Source: Actinomycetes bacterium (GTDB lineage: Bacteria; Actinomycetota; Actinomycetes; Mycobacteriales; Mycobacteriaceae). Taken from it: a stretch of DNA of 13,004 bases. A model generated the notes under the pieces. It saw only the letters and a program-made list of their open reading frames with translations, searched no databases and was not told the origin of the DNA. Made by a program: the position numbers and the translations under genes. Below, piece by piece: positions 1-6,653 of the stretch. Each line of letters opens with the position of its first letter. Positions within the stretch are counted from its first letter, which is position 1. The stretch is from positions 1 to 13,004 of the forward strand of contig JAEWGK010000215.1 in assembly GCA_023388385.1 (NCBI GenBank), given 5' to 3'.

Positions 1-1
1 G

Positions 2-67
2 GCCCAGGCCGGCGCCGCCGTCTTCGCCGGCGACGGCACCGCCGCGCTGCCCGGCCTCGGCGCCTGA
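2..67 (+). CDS. 3' end of an unidentified plus-strand gene (partial)
   Basis: An open frame enters from the left edge and ends at a TGA at 65-67. It encodes about 21 residues of Ala/Gly-rich C-terminus ending in ALPGLGA. Its stop is only 12 nt from the proS stop at 80-82, so the two genes converge. In M. tuberculosis the gene beside proS on the convergent strand is Rv2844, a DUF4439-type conserved protein. That makes a homologue a reasonable guess here, but the visible tail is too short to show it. In DNA this GC-rich an open frame of this length could also be chance. Confidence 0.4.
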   Translation, partial: AQAGAAVFAGDGTAALPGLGA

Positions 68-79
68 CCCGCGCCCGCG

Positions 80-1924
80 CTACCCGCGCAGGCGGGCGAG
101 GACGTCGGCGACGGCGTCGTCGTAGGCGATCTCCGCCTTCTCGCCGGACATGCGGTCGCGCAGCTCGACCATGCCGTCGGCGTAGCCGCGGCCGACGACC
201 ACGACGTACGGCATGCCCAGCAGCTCGGAATCCTTGAACTTCACTCCGGGGCTGACCTTCGGGCGGTCGTCGAACAGGACCTCGACGCCGGCGTCGGACA
301 GCTCACCGGCGAGCTTCTCCGCGGCCTCGGCGGCCGCGGCGTCCTTGTTGGCGATGACGACGTGGACCGTGAACGGCGCCACCGAGGCGGGCCAGCGCAG
401 GCCCTTGTCGTCGTGAAGCTGCTCGGCGAGCACGGCGACCAGGCGGGAGACGCCGATGCCGTAGGAGCCCATCGTCGGGCGGGAGCGCTTGCCGTTGACG
501 TCGAGCAGGTCGACCTCGAACGCGTCGGTGTACTTGCGGCCCAGCTGGAAGATGTGGCCGATCTCGATGCCGCGGGCGAGCGTCAGGGTGCCCTCGCCGT
601 CCGGCGACGGGTCGCCCTCGCGGATTTCGGCGCACTCGATGGCGCCGTCCGGGGTGAAGTCGCGGCCGCAGACCATGTCGACGACGTGGTGGTTCGGCTG
701 GTCGGCACCGGTGATCCACGCGGTGCCCTCGACGATGCGCGGGTCCGCCAGGACGCGGACGCCGGCGTCCGCCAGGCCCTTCGGACCGATGTAGCCCTTG
801 ACCAGGAAGTCGTGCTTGGCGAAGTCCGCGTCCTCCAGCAGGCGCGGCTCGGCGGGCTCCAGCGCGGCCTCGACGCGCTTCATGTCCACCTCGCGGTCGC
901 CCGGGACGAGGACGCCGAGGAGCTCCTCGACGGGTTCGGCGACCACGCCGTCCTTCGCGGCCTTCGCGGCGCGCTTCCGCTCCGCGGCGCTCTCCTCGTC
1001 CGACATGCCCGGGCGGGCCATGCCGGCCGGGTACTTGACGGCCAGCATGATGCACTTCAGGGTGTCGGCGGCGGTGACCTCGCGGCCCAGGCCGGCGGCC
1101 TCCGAGTTCGCCCACTCCACCAGGGCGTCGATGGTGACGGCGTCCGGGGTCTCGTGGACGGCGGCCTCCGGTTTGCCCTCGATGGGCTGGGCCGGCGGGA
1201 CCGGGGTGGTGACGGCCTCGACGTTGGCGGCGTAGTCCGAGCCGGTGGCGCGGACGAAGGTGTCCTCGCCCGCCTCCGAGACGGCGAGGAACTCCTCGGA
1301 CGCGGAACCGCCCATCGCGCCGGACATGGCGGAGCAGATGGCGTACTCCAGGCCCAGGCGGTCGAAGATGCGCCGGTAGGCGCCGCGGTGCGCCTGGTAG
1401 GACGCCTCCAGGCCCTCGTCGTCCATGTCGAAGGAGTAGGAGTCCTTCATGACGAACTCGCGGCCGCGCAGCAGGCCCGCGCGCGGGCGCTCCTCGTCGC
1501 GGTACTTCGTCTGGATTTGATACAGGGTGACCGGCAGGTCCTTGTAGGAGCTATACAGGTCCTTTACCGCGAGGGTGAACATCTCCTCGTGCGTGGGGCC
1601 GAGCAGGTAGTCGGCGTCCTTGCGGTCCTTCAGGCGGAAGAGGTTGTCGCCGTACTCGGTCCAGCGGTTGGAGAACTCATAGGGCTCGCGCGGCAGCAGC
1701 GCCGGCAGGCTGATCTCCTGGGCGCCGATGCCGTTCATCTCCTCGCGCACGATGCCCTCGATGTTGCGCAGCACGCGCAGGCCGAGCGGCAGCCACGTGT
1801 AGACGCCAGGGGCCGCGCGGCGGATGTAGCCCGCGCGGACCAGGAGCTTATGGCTGGCAACTTCGGCATCGGCCGGATCCTCGCGCAGGGTGCGCAGGAA
1901 CAGCCGGGACATTCGCGTGATCAT
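80..1924 (-). CDS. proS: Prolyl-tRNA synthetase, bacterial long form
   Basis: This class II aminoacyl-tRNA synthetase charges tRNA-Pro in the cytoplasm; the protein is 614 residues. Motif 2 is [16 protein letters not shown] (142-157), with the proline-site stretch GPTHEEMF at 109-116. Motif 3 is GSYGIGVSR (486-494). Residues about 224-445 form the YbaK-like INS editing domain that marks the bacterial form. The C-terminal anticodon-binding domain starts near [12 protein letters not shown] (517-528) and contains SPGVKFKD. Within INS there is a charged, Ala/Lys/Glu-rich insertion at about 300-330, which may explain why it is longer than the usual 565-590 residues. The ATG at 1924 is favoured because a TAGTAT -10 box lies 7 nt upstream, implying a leaderless message; Met5 is the alternative. 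It is divergent from yaaA. Confidence 0.97.
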   Translation of the reverse strand: MITRMSRLFLRTLREDPADAEVASHKLLVRAGYIRRAAPGVYTWLPLGLRVLRNIEGIVREEMNGIGAQEISLPALLPREPYEFSNRWTEYGDNLFRLKDRKDADYLLGPTHEEMFTLAVKDLYSSYKDLPVTLYQIQTKYRDEERPRAGLLRGREFVMKDSYSFDMDDEGLEASYQAHRGAYRRIFDRLGLEYAICSAMSGAMGGSASEEFLAVSEAGEDTFVRATGSDYAANVEAVTTPVPPAQPIEGKPEAAVHETPDAVTIDALVEWANSEAAGLGREVTAADTLKCIMLAVKYPAGMARPGMSDEESAAERKRAAKAAKDGVVAEPVEELLGVLVPGDREVDMKRVEAALEPAEPRLLEDADFAKHDFLVKGYIGPKGLADAGVRVLADPRIVEGTAWITGADQPNHHVVDMVCGRDFTPDGAIECAEIREGDPSPDGEGTLTLARGIEIGHIFQLGRKYTDAFEVDLLDVNGKRSRPTMGSYGIGVSRLVAVLAEQLHDDKGLRWPASVAPFTVHVVIANKDAAAAEAAEKLAGELSDAGVEVLFDDRPKVSPGVKFKDSELLGMPYVVVVGRGYADGMVELRDRMSGEKAEIAYDDAVADVLARLRG

Positions 1925-1931
1925 GCCCCGG

Positions 1932-1937
1932 ATACTA
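1932..1937 (-). promoter_or_regulatory. -10 box of a leaderless proS promoter
   Basis: On the minus strand, TAGTAT (1937-1932) fits TAnnnT. Seven nt separate it from the proS ATG at 1924, so transcription should start at or next to the A of ATG. There is no purine-rich Shine-Dalgarno sequence. No recognisable -35 is seen, which is common in high-GC actinobacteria. Confidence 0.65.
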
Positions 1938-1963
1938 GCGGGTCCGGCCGCCGGGACCGCCGT

Positions 1964-1969
1964 TAGGAT
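1964..1969 (+). promoter_or_regulatory. -10 box of a leaderless yaaA promoter
   Basis: TAGGAT ends 6 nt before the yaaA ATG at 1976, the right spacing for a transcript starting at the start codon. No Shine-Dalgarno sequence precedes the ATG. It lies back to back with the proS promoter, with 26 bp between the two -10 boxes. Confidence 0.6.
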
Positions 1970-1975
1970 TCGGGC

Positions 1976-2740
1976 ATGCTCATCCTGCTTCCCCCGTCCG
2001 AGACGAAGTCCTCCGGCGGCGCCGGCGCGCCCCTCGACTTCGGCGCCCTGACGTTTCCGTCCCTGACCCCGGTGCGGGAGTCGATCGCCGCCGATCTGGT
2101 GGCGCTGGCCTCCGGTGACACGGACCGGGCGCGGGAGGTCCTGGGCCTCGGCCCGAAGCTCGCCGCGGAGGTGGAGGCCGACGCCTCCCTCATGTCCTCC
2201 CCCACCGCCCCGGCGCTGGACCGCTACACGGGCGTGCTGTTCGACGCGCTGGACGCCGCATCACTGCCGCCGGCCGCCCGGGCGCACCTGGCGGTGGGCT
2301 CGGCGCTGTTCGGCGTCGTCGGGGCGGAGGACCCCATCCCCCGCTACCGGCTCTCCGGCACCGTGAAGCTGCCGGAGGCCGGCGCCGCGGCCGGCGCGCC
2401 CGCCCCGACGATGCGCGCCCGCTGGGGCCGCGCCATCACGGAGGCGCTGGCCGACACCGGCGGGTTCGTCGTCGACCTGCGCTCGGGCGCGTACATGAAC
2501 CTGGGCAAGATCCCCGGTGCCGCGACATGCCGTGTCGAGACGCCCGACGGCAAGGTCGTCTCCCACTTCAACAAGCACCACAAGGGCCTGCTCGCCCGCG
2601 CGCTGTCGCTCGCCGCCGCGGACGGCGTGGACATCTCCGACGCGGCCACCGCAGCCCGCGTCGCCCGCGCCGCCGGGCTCGACGCCCGCATCGACGCCTC
2701 GGGCCGCGCACCGCTCATCGTGGTCACCGTTCGGGACTGA
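1976..2740 (+). CDS. yaaA: YaaA (DUF328/UPF0246) peroxide-stress protein
   Basis: This 254-residue cytoplasmic protein belongs to the YaaA family. In Escherichia coli YaaA is induced by OxyR and limits free iron and DNA damage during peroxide stress; its biochemical activity is poorly defined. Family marks are the N-terminus [15 protein letters not shown] (1-15), YTGVLFDAL (84-92), [12 protein letters not shown] (122-133), [12 protein letters not shown] (165-176) and [15 protein letters not shown] (196-210). The last contains the basic His/Lys cluster typical of the family. Length matches the usual 240-260 residues. The ATG start is supported by a -10 box 6 nt upstream (leaderless) and by the near-invariant N-terminal motif starting at residue 1. 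It occupies the place between proS and cobA where M. tuberculosis has efpA, and is transcribed away from proS and towards cobA. Confidence 0.93.
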   Translation: MLILLPPSETKSSGGAGAPLDFGALTFPSLTPVRESIAADLVALASGDTDRAREVLGLGPKLAAEVEADASLMSSPTAPALDRYTGVLFDALDAASLPPAARAHLAVGSALFGVVGAEDPIPRYRLSGTVKLPEAGAAAGAPAPTMRARWGRAITEALADTGGFVVDLRSGAYMNLGKIPGAATCRVETPDGKVVSHFNKHHKGLLARALSLAAADGVDISDAATAARVARAAGLDARIDASGRAPLIVVTVRD

Positions 2741-2755
2741 CGCCCGGCTGCCCCG

Positions 2756-2818
2756 CGTGACGACGGCGCCCGCCGCCGCGGATGGTCCGCGGCGGCGGGC
2801 GCCGGATGCGTCGTCACG
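2756..2818. terminator. Bidirectional hairpin terminator between convergent yaaA and cobA
   Basis: A perfect 18-bp stem pairs 2765-2782 (GGCGCCCGCCGCCGCGGA) with 2786-2803 around a 3-nt loop. A second 9-bp stem pairs CGTGACGAC (2756-2764) with GTCGTCACG (2810-2818), leaving a 6-nt bulge at 2804-2809. There is no U-tract on either side, as is usual in high-GC actinobacteria. The right outer arm includes the cobA stop codon (2814-2816), so the structure begins inside the end of the cobA message. Confidence 0.8.
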
Positions 2819-3926
2819 CCCCCGGGAGATCCCCTGCAACGTCGCCGACGATGAGGACGGCCGGGGGCTTGACCTCCTCATCGGCGATGACGGCGCCGAG
2901 GGTGCCCAGAGTGCAGCGGAAGGTGCGCTGCTTCGACGTCGTACCTTCCTGGATGACGGCGGCCGGGGTGTCCGCGGATCGGCCGCCGGCGATGAGGGCG
3001 TCGGCGATGGCGGCACCGTTCCTCACGCCCATGATGACGACGAGGGTGCCGCGCAGCTTCGCCAGCGCGTCCCACTCCACCAGCGACTTCGGATGCCCCG
3101 GCGGGACGTGGCCGGACACGATGGTCAGGTCGTGGGTGACCCCGCGGTGGGTGACCGGGATGCCCGCGGCCGCCGGCACGGCGATGGCGGAGGTGATGCC
3201 CGGGACCTCGACGACGTCGACGCCGGCCTCGCGCAGCGCCGTCATCTCCTCGAAACCGCGGCCGAACAGGTACGGGTCGCCGCCCTTGAGGCGGACGACG
3301 AAGAGGCCCAGCTCCTTCGCGCGGTGGATGAGCAGCTCGTTGATGCGCTCCTGCGCCATGGCGCGGCCGTAGGGCAGCTTGCCGGCGTCGATGACCTCCA
3401 CGTCCGGGTCCAGCTGGCCGAGCAACGACAGCGGCCCCAGGTGATCGGCGACGACGACATCGGCCAGGCGCAGCAGGCGGCGGCCCTCGACGGTGATGAG
3501 GCCCGGGTCGCCCGGGCCCCCGCCGACGAGGGCGACGGTGCCCGCGAGATCGCCGGCGCGGGAGGCGCGGCGGCCCTCCAGACGGGCGGCCTCGATGGCC
3601 TCGCCGCCCGTGGCGTCGTCGACCATGATGCCGTGCCGCCGGGAATGGACCACCACATCGCGCAGCATCCCCGGGTCGCACACGACGACCAGGGCCTTGC
3701 CCCACAGCATGGCCGGGGTGAAGTGCGTGCGGTGAAGGGTGATGCGCCCCTCGTCCGCCCACGCGCCGATGGTGGTGGTGATGAGGGCGCCGTCCTCCCC
3801 CACGGCCTCCCGGCCCTCGCACACGGTCACGCGCGCGCCGCCCTGGACGTAGCCCGGGATGACGCGCTCGGCGAGGGTCGAGCCGCCGACGATGAGGACG
3901 TCGCGGTCCTTGAGCAGCAGGGTCAT
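2814..3926 (-). CDS. cobA: Uroporphyrinogen-III C-methyltransferase with a shortened N-terminal Rossmann domain
   Basis: This enzyme uses S-adenosylmethionine to methylate uroporphyrinogen III at C2 and C7, giving precorrin-2 for cobalamin or sirohaem. The 370-residue protein has a SUMT domain from about residue 129. Its motifs are VALVGGGPGDPGLIT (131-145), VRLKGGDPYLFGRG (211-224), PGITSA (242-247) and VTHRG (258-262). Residues 1-105 form a Rossmann-like domain (VLIVGGSTLAERV, 10-22) resembling the NAD-binding part of CysG/SirC precorrin-2 dehydrogenase. The following dimerisation segment of that family appears to be missing. The frame is open much further upstream, but the ATG at 3926 is chosen because TAGAAT lies exactly 7 nt before it and the protein similarity starts there. 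It lies 59 nt downstream of cobB with its own promoter. M. tuberculosis CysG (Rv2847c) is the positional counterpart. Confidence 0.93.
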   Translation of the reverse strand: MTLLLKDRDVLIVGGSTLAERVIPGYVQGGARVTVCEGREAVGEDGALITTTIGAWADEGRITLHRTHFTPAMLWGKALVVVCDPGMLRDVVVHSRRHGIMVDDATGGEAIEAARLEGRRASRAGDLAGTVALVGGGPGDPGLITVEGRRLLRLADVVVADHLGPLSLLGQLDPDVEVIDAGKLPYGRAMAQERINELLIHRAKELGLFVVRLKGGDPYLFGRGFEEMTALREAGVDVVEVPGITSAIAVPAAAGIPVTHRGVTHDLTIVSGHVPPGHPKSLVEWDALAKLRGTLVVIMGVRNGAAIADALIAGGRSADTPAAVIQEGTTSKQRTFRCTLGTLGAVIADEEVKPPAVLIVGDVAGDLPGA

Positions 3927-3933
3927 GGACGGG

Positions 3934-3939
3934 ATTCTA
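3934..3939 (-). promoter_or_regulatory. -10 box of a leaderless cobA promoter
   Basis: On the minus strand TAGAAT (3939-3934) is close to the TATAAT consensus and sits 7 nt before the cobA ATG at 3926. This fixes the start codon and leaves no room for a 5' leader or riboswitch. It lies inside the cobB-cobA gap. Confidence 0.65.
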
Positions 3940-3951
3940 GTGCCGGACCCA

Positions 3952-3972
3952 CCGCCCGCCGCGCTCGGGCGG
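3952..3972 (-). terminator. Possible hairpin after cobB
   Basis: CCGCCCG (3952-3958) pairs with CGGGCGG (3966-3972) around a 7-nt loop, 13 nt beyond the cobB stop and just before the cobA -10 box. A 7-bp GC stem without a U-tract is weak evidence for a terminator, but its place between the cobOB transcript and the cobA promoter fits one. Confidence 0.35.
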
Positions 3973-3985
3973 GGATGCGGCGCGG

Positions 3986-5422
3986 CTACCGGGCCGCGGC
4001 CAGGAACCGGCGCACGGCCCCCGGCGCGCCGGCCGGATGCAGGTGCAGGTACGACGCGTGGACTCGGCCGTCGGGCGAGGCGAGGCCCTCCTCGGCCGAC
4101 TCCCCGCGCCAGTCGCGCCAGCCCCACGCCGGCGTCCAGCCGGCCTCGCGGGCGGCACCGAGCCGCGCCGGGTCCAGCCGGGTGCGGTGGAACTCGTGGC
4201 CCGTCACCCGCAACCCGGCCGGAGCGAGCGCCGAATCACGCAGCGCCACGGCCTCCCGGTAGCCGAGGGTGAGCCGACCGCTCATCGCGCCGGCGCCGGG
4301 GACGACGCCGCACATGGGGCGGCCGTCGAGCTCCTCCAGCAGCCACAGCAGGCCCGCGCATTCGGCGTGGACGGCGACGCCGTCGGCCACGGCCCGGCGC
4401 ACCGCCGCGGCGAGATCATCGCGGGCCGACAGGGCCTCGGCGTGCTCCTCCGGGAACCCGCCGGGGACGACCAGGCCGTCGCAGTCCGGCAGGTCGTCGG
4501 TCAGCGGATCGAAGGACACGACATCGGCGCCGCCGGCGGTGAGCATCTCCGCGTGCTCCGCGTAGGCGAAGGTGAAGGCGGCGCCGGAGGCCACGGCGAT
4601 GCGGGGGCGGGGGGCGCCCGACGCCGGGACGTCCGTCGCGCCGGCCCGCCCCGCGTCCGCGGCGCCCGCGGCATCCGCGGCGCCCACCGCGGCGGCCGGA
4701 TCCCACGGCTCGGCGTCGCACGGCCGCACCGCCAGGGAGACGAGTGCACCGAGATCCACGTGCCGCTCCACCAGGTCCGCCATCGCCTCGACGATGGCCC
4801 CGGCGCCGCCGTGCTCGGCGGCGGTGACCAGGCCCAGGTGCCGGGAGGGCACGGCGATGCCGTCGACGCGCGGGACTTCGCCGAGGACCGGCACGCCGAC
4901 GGCCTCGACCGCGTCCCGGCACACCGCCGCGTGCCGCTCGGAGCCGACGTGGTTGACGATGGCGCCGGCAACGCGGACGCCGTCGTCGAGCGTCGCGAAG
5001 CCGTGGACGAGGGCCGCGACGGATTGGCTCATGTGCCGGGCGTCGACGACCAGGACGACGGGGGCGCCGAGCAGCCGCGCGATCTCCGCGGTCGAGCCGG
5101 CCGCCGACAGCGGGTCTCCCCCGATCCGGCCGTCGTACAGCCCCATGACGCCCTCGACGACCCCGATGGCGCAACCCGCGGAGCCGTGGGCGTACAGCGG
5201 CGCGATGAGGGACGGCCCGCACATGACGGAGTCCAGGTTGCGGCCCGGCCGTCCCGCGGCGAGGCCGTGGTAGCCGGGGTCGATGTAGTCGGGGCCGACC
5301 TTGAAGGGGGCGACCTCCATCCGGCGGCTGAGCGCCGCCATGATGCCCGTGGCCAGGGTCGTCTTGCCCGTGCCGGACCCGGCGCCGCCGATGACGATGG
5401 CCGGGGCGGCCGGGCCCGTCAC
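3986..5422 (-). CDS. cobB: Cobyrinate/hydrogenobyrinate a,c-diamide synthase
   Basis: CobB/CbiA uses ATP and glutamine to amidate the a and c side chains of (hydrogeno)byrinic acid in cobalamin synthesis. The N-terminal dethiobiotin-synthetase-like ATPase has the P-loop GGAGSGTGKTT (12-22), KVGPDYIDPGYH (41-52) and GVMGLYDG (91-98). The C-terminal class I glutamine amidotransferase domain has PGGFPEEHAEALS (320-332), the probable nucleophile Cys355 in HAECAGLLWL, GHEFHRT (408-414) and ASYLHLH (456-462). Length (478) is usual. The start is GTG at 5422, in a GTGA overlap with the cobO stop, implying coupled translation; the frame stays open upstream without sensible protein. An Ala/Gly/Asp-rich linker (about 243-268) joins the domains and has a short internal repeat. 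CobB versus CbiA substrate choice cannot be read from sequence; CobB is inferred from the aerobic-type neighbours. Confidence 0.95.
   Translation of the reverse strand: MTGPAAPAIVIGGAGSGTGKTTLATGIMAALSRRMEVAPFKVGPDYIDPGYHGLAAGRPGRNLDSVMCGPSLIAPLYAHGSAGCAIGVVEGVMGLYDGRIGGDPLSAAGSTAEIARLLGAPVVLVVDARHMSQSVAALVHGFATLDDGVRVAGAIVNHVGSERHAAVCRDAVEAVGVPVLGEVPRVDGIAVPSRHLGLVTAAEHGGAGAIVEAMADLVERHVDLGALVSLAVRPCDAEPWDPAAAVGAADAAGAADAGRAGATDVPASGAPRPRIAVASGAAFTFAYAEHAEMLTAGGADVVSFDPLTDDLPDCDGLVVPGGFPEEHAEALSARDDLAAAVRRAVADGVAVHAECAGLLWLLEELDGRPMCGVVPGAGAMSGRLTLGYREAVALRDSALAPAGLRVTGHEFHRTRLDPARLGAAREAGWTPAWGWRDWRGESAEEGLASPDGRVHASYLHLHPAGAPGAVRRFLAAAR
4656..4691. repeat. Imperfect 18-bp tandem duplication in the cobB linker
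   Basis: TCCGCGGCGCCC occurs at 4656-4667 and again at 4674-4685, a period of 18 bp; the remaining six bases of each unit differ. On the coding strand it gives the repeated peptide GAADA in the linker between the ATPase and amidotransferase domains of CobB. It probably reflects linker length variation rather than a functional site. Confidence 0.5.
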
Positions 5423-6039
5423 CACTCGATGCCCTTCTGGCCCTTCCGGCCCTGGTCCATCGGGTGCTTGATCTTCGTCATCTCGGTGACCAGATCGGCC
5501 GCCTCGATGAGCTTCGGGTCCGCGTCGCGGCCGGTGATGACGACGTGCTGGCGGCCCGGGCGGGTGCGCAGCGTCTCCACGACGTCGTCGACGTCGACCC
5601 AGCCCCACTTCACGGGGTACGTGAACTCGTCGAGCACGTAGAGATCGTGGCGCTCCTCCGCGAGGCGGCGCTTGATCTCCGCCCATCCCTCGGCGGCGTC
5701 GCGGGCGTGGTCCTCGTCGGTGCCGTGCTTGCGGGACCAGGACCAGCCCTCGCCCATCTTGTGCCACTCGACCGGGCCGCCCGCTCCGGTCTCCCGGTGC
5801 AGCTCGCCGAGGCGGCGGAACACCGCCTCCTCGCCGACGCGCCACTTCGCGGACTTCACGAACTGGAACACGCCGATGTCCATGCCCTGGTTCCACGCGC
5901 GCAGAGCCAGGCCGAACGCGGCGGTGGACTTGCCCTTGCCGCGGCCCGTGTGGACGGCGGTGATGGGCAGCATGCGGCGCTGCCGGGTGGTCAGGCCGTC
6001 GTCGGGAATGGTCGCGGGGTCGACCTTGCCCTGGGGCAT
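5419..6039 (-). CDS. cobO: Cob(I)alamin (corrinoid) adenosyltransferase, CobO/BtuR family
   Basis: CobO transfers the 5'-deoxyadenosyl group of ATP to the reduced cobalt of corrinoids, forming the upper ligand of adenosylcobalamin. The 206-residue protein has the family P-loop VHTGRGKGKSTAAFGLALR (29-47), then WHKMGEGWSW (92-101), the Walker-B-like LYVLDEF (133-139) and PGRQHVVITGRDADPKLIEAADLVTEM (161-187). The C-terminus KHPMDQGRKGQKGIEW is typical of the family. Length fits the usual 190-210. The ATG at 6039 has a strong AGGAGG Shine-Dalgarno sequence 5 nt upstream, unlike the leaderless genes around it. Its TGA overlaps the cobB GTG, so the two form an operon. The promoter is probably in the palindrome at 6102-6132, giving a leader of about 57 nt. 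Confidence 0.96.
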   Translation of the reverse strand: MPQGKVDPATIPDDGLTTRQRRMLPITAVHTGRGKGKSTAAFGLALRAWNQGMDIGVFQFVKSAKWRVGEEAVFRRLGELHRETGAGGPVEWHKMGEGWSWSRKHGTDEDHARDAAEGWAEIKRRLAEERHDLYVLDEFTYPVKWGWVDVDDVVETLRTRPGRQHVVITGRDADPKLIEAADLVTEMTKIKHPMDQGRKGQKGIEW

Positions 6040-6044
6040 GGGGG

Positions 6045-6050
6045 CCTCCT
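6045..6050 (-). promoter_or_regulatory. Shine-Dalgarno sequence of cobO
   Basis: AGGAGG on the minus strand (6050-6045) sits 5 nt before the cobO ATG. It is the clearest ribosome-binding site in the window and contrasts with the surrounding leaderless genes. Confidence 0.8.
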
Positions 6051-6101
6051 CGTTCGTGTCTCTGGTGGGCGGACGGTTCTCCGGGCCGCCGGGGTCGCGG
6101 T

Positions 6102-6132
6102 CCAGGGTAGCCGGGCCAGGCCGCTACCCTGG
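6102..6132. promoter_or_regulatory. Palindromic divergent promoter of cobO and the GNAT gene
   Basis: CCAGGGTAGC (6102-6111) and GCTACCCTGG (6123-6132) are perfect 10-bp inverted repeats separated by 11 bp. Each arm contains TACCCT reading outwards: on the minus strand at 6109-6104 towards cobO, and on the plus strand at 6125-6130 towards the GNAT gene. The plus-strand box ends 7 nt before the GNAT ATG at 6138 (leaderless). With a 17-bp spacer the -35 region of each promoter would fall on the -10 region of the other, so polymerase could occupy only one at a time. The repeat may also be an operator. Confidence 0.5.
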
Positions 6133-6137
6133 TCGCC

Positions 6138-6620
6138 ATGACCGAACCCGCCCAGCGCTTCGAGGGCACCATCGTCGCCGCCCCGCTCGAGTCCATGTCC
6201 GCCCTCGAGGTCCACGACGTCTACAAGCTGCGCGTCGACGTCTTCATCGTCGAGCAGGCCGAGACCTGGCCGGAAATCGACGATCTGGACGCGGAGCCGG
6301 CGACGATGCACCTGCGCGCCTACGACGACGCCCCGGAGGACGGCTCCCCCGTCCTCGTCGGCGTCGCCCGTGCGCTGCCGGCCGAGACCGCCGACGGCAG
6401 GGAGGCCGTGCGCATCGGGCGCGTGTGCGTCGCCGCGGATCATCGGTCCCGCGGCATCGGCGCCGCACTCATCGAGGAGGCGCTGTCGCTCGCCGACGGC
6501 CCCTTCGTGCTCGACGCCCAGGAGCACCTGGAGGGCTGGTACGCGGGCTTCGGCTTCGTCCGCGACGGGGAGACGTTCCTCGAGGGCACCGTCCCCCACG
6601 TGCCCATGCGCCGCGGGTAG
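6138..6620 (+). CDS. ElaA-like GNAT-family N-acetyltransferase
   Basis: This 160-residue protein fits the single-domain GNAT fold that moves acetyl groups from acetyl-CoA; its acceptor is unknown. Residues 28-50 (VYKLRVDVFIVEQAETWPEIDDL) match the ElaA-type N-terminus with its FIVEQ motif. The acetyl-CoA pyrophosphate loop is RSRGIGAALIEEAL (103-116), a good R-x-x-G-x-G/A motif. The C-terminal pattern LDAQEHLEGWYAGFGF followed by PHVPMRR also follows ElaA. The ATG at 6138 is supported by a -10 box 7 nt upstream and the lack of a Shine-Dalgarno sequence. It converges on the VWA gene with 33 nt between stops. A GNAT gene (Rv2851c) also exists in the M. tuberculosis block, but there it lies on the same strand as its neighbours, between the chelatase gene and mqo. 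Here it is inverted and on the other side of the chelatase genes. Confidence 0.88.
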   Translation: MTEPAQRFEGTIVAAPLESMSALEVHDVYKLRVDVFIVEQAETWPEIDDLDAEPATMHLRAYDDAPEDGSPVLVGVARALPAETADGREAVRIGRVCVAADHRSRGIGAALIEEALSLADGPFVLDAQEHLEGWYAGFGFVRDGETFLEGTVPHVPMRRG

Positions 6621-6653
6621 CGCCGGGACCGCGCCGACTGCCTGGCGGAGCCC

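Noticed and set aside
362..1966. A 534-residue open frame on the plus strand antisense to proS
   Set aside because: The product is an Ala/Arg/Gly/Val/Asp-rich composition typical of the antisense of GC-biased codons, with no recognisable motif, and proS fully explains the region.
3927..4127. Extension of the cobA frame upstream to ATG 4127
   Set aside because: The extra 67 residues are Arg/Pro/Gly-rich, overlap the end of cobB, and would ignore the well-placed TAGAAT box before ATG 3926.
2517..5641. Long plus-strand open frames opposite cobA and cobB (2517-4262 and 4037-5641)
   Set aside because: They are low-complexity and run through the terminator and across gene borders. The minus strand carries clear enzyme motifs over the same bases.
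5423..6196. Extension of the cobB frame upstream through cobO
   Set aside because: The extra residues are the out-of-frame translation of cobO. The GTGA overlap at 5419-5422 gives a normal CobB N-terminus.
6621..6653. A terminator between the convergent GNAT and VWA genes
   Set aside because: Only a 4-bp CGCC/GGCG stem with an 8-nt loop was found, too weak to call.
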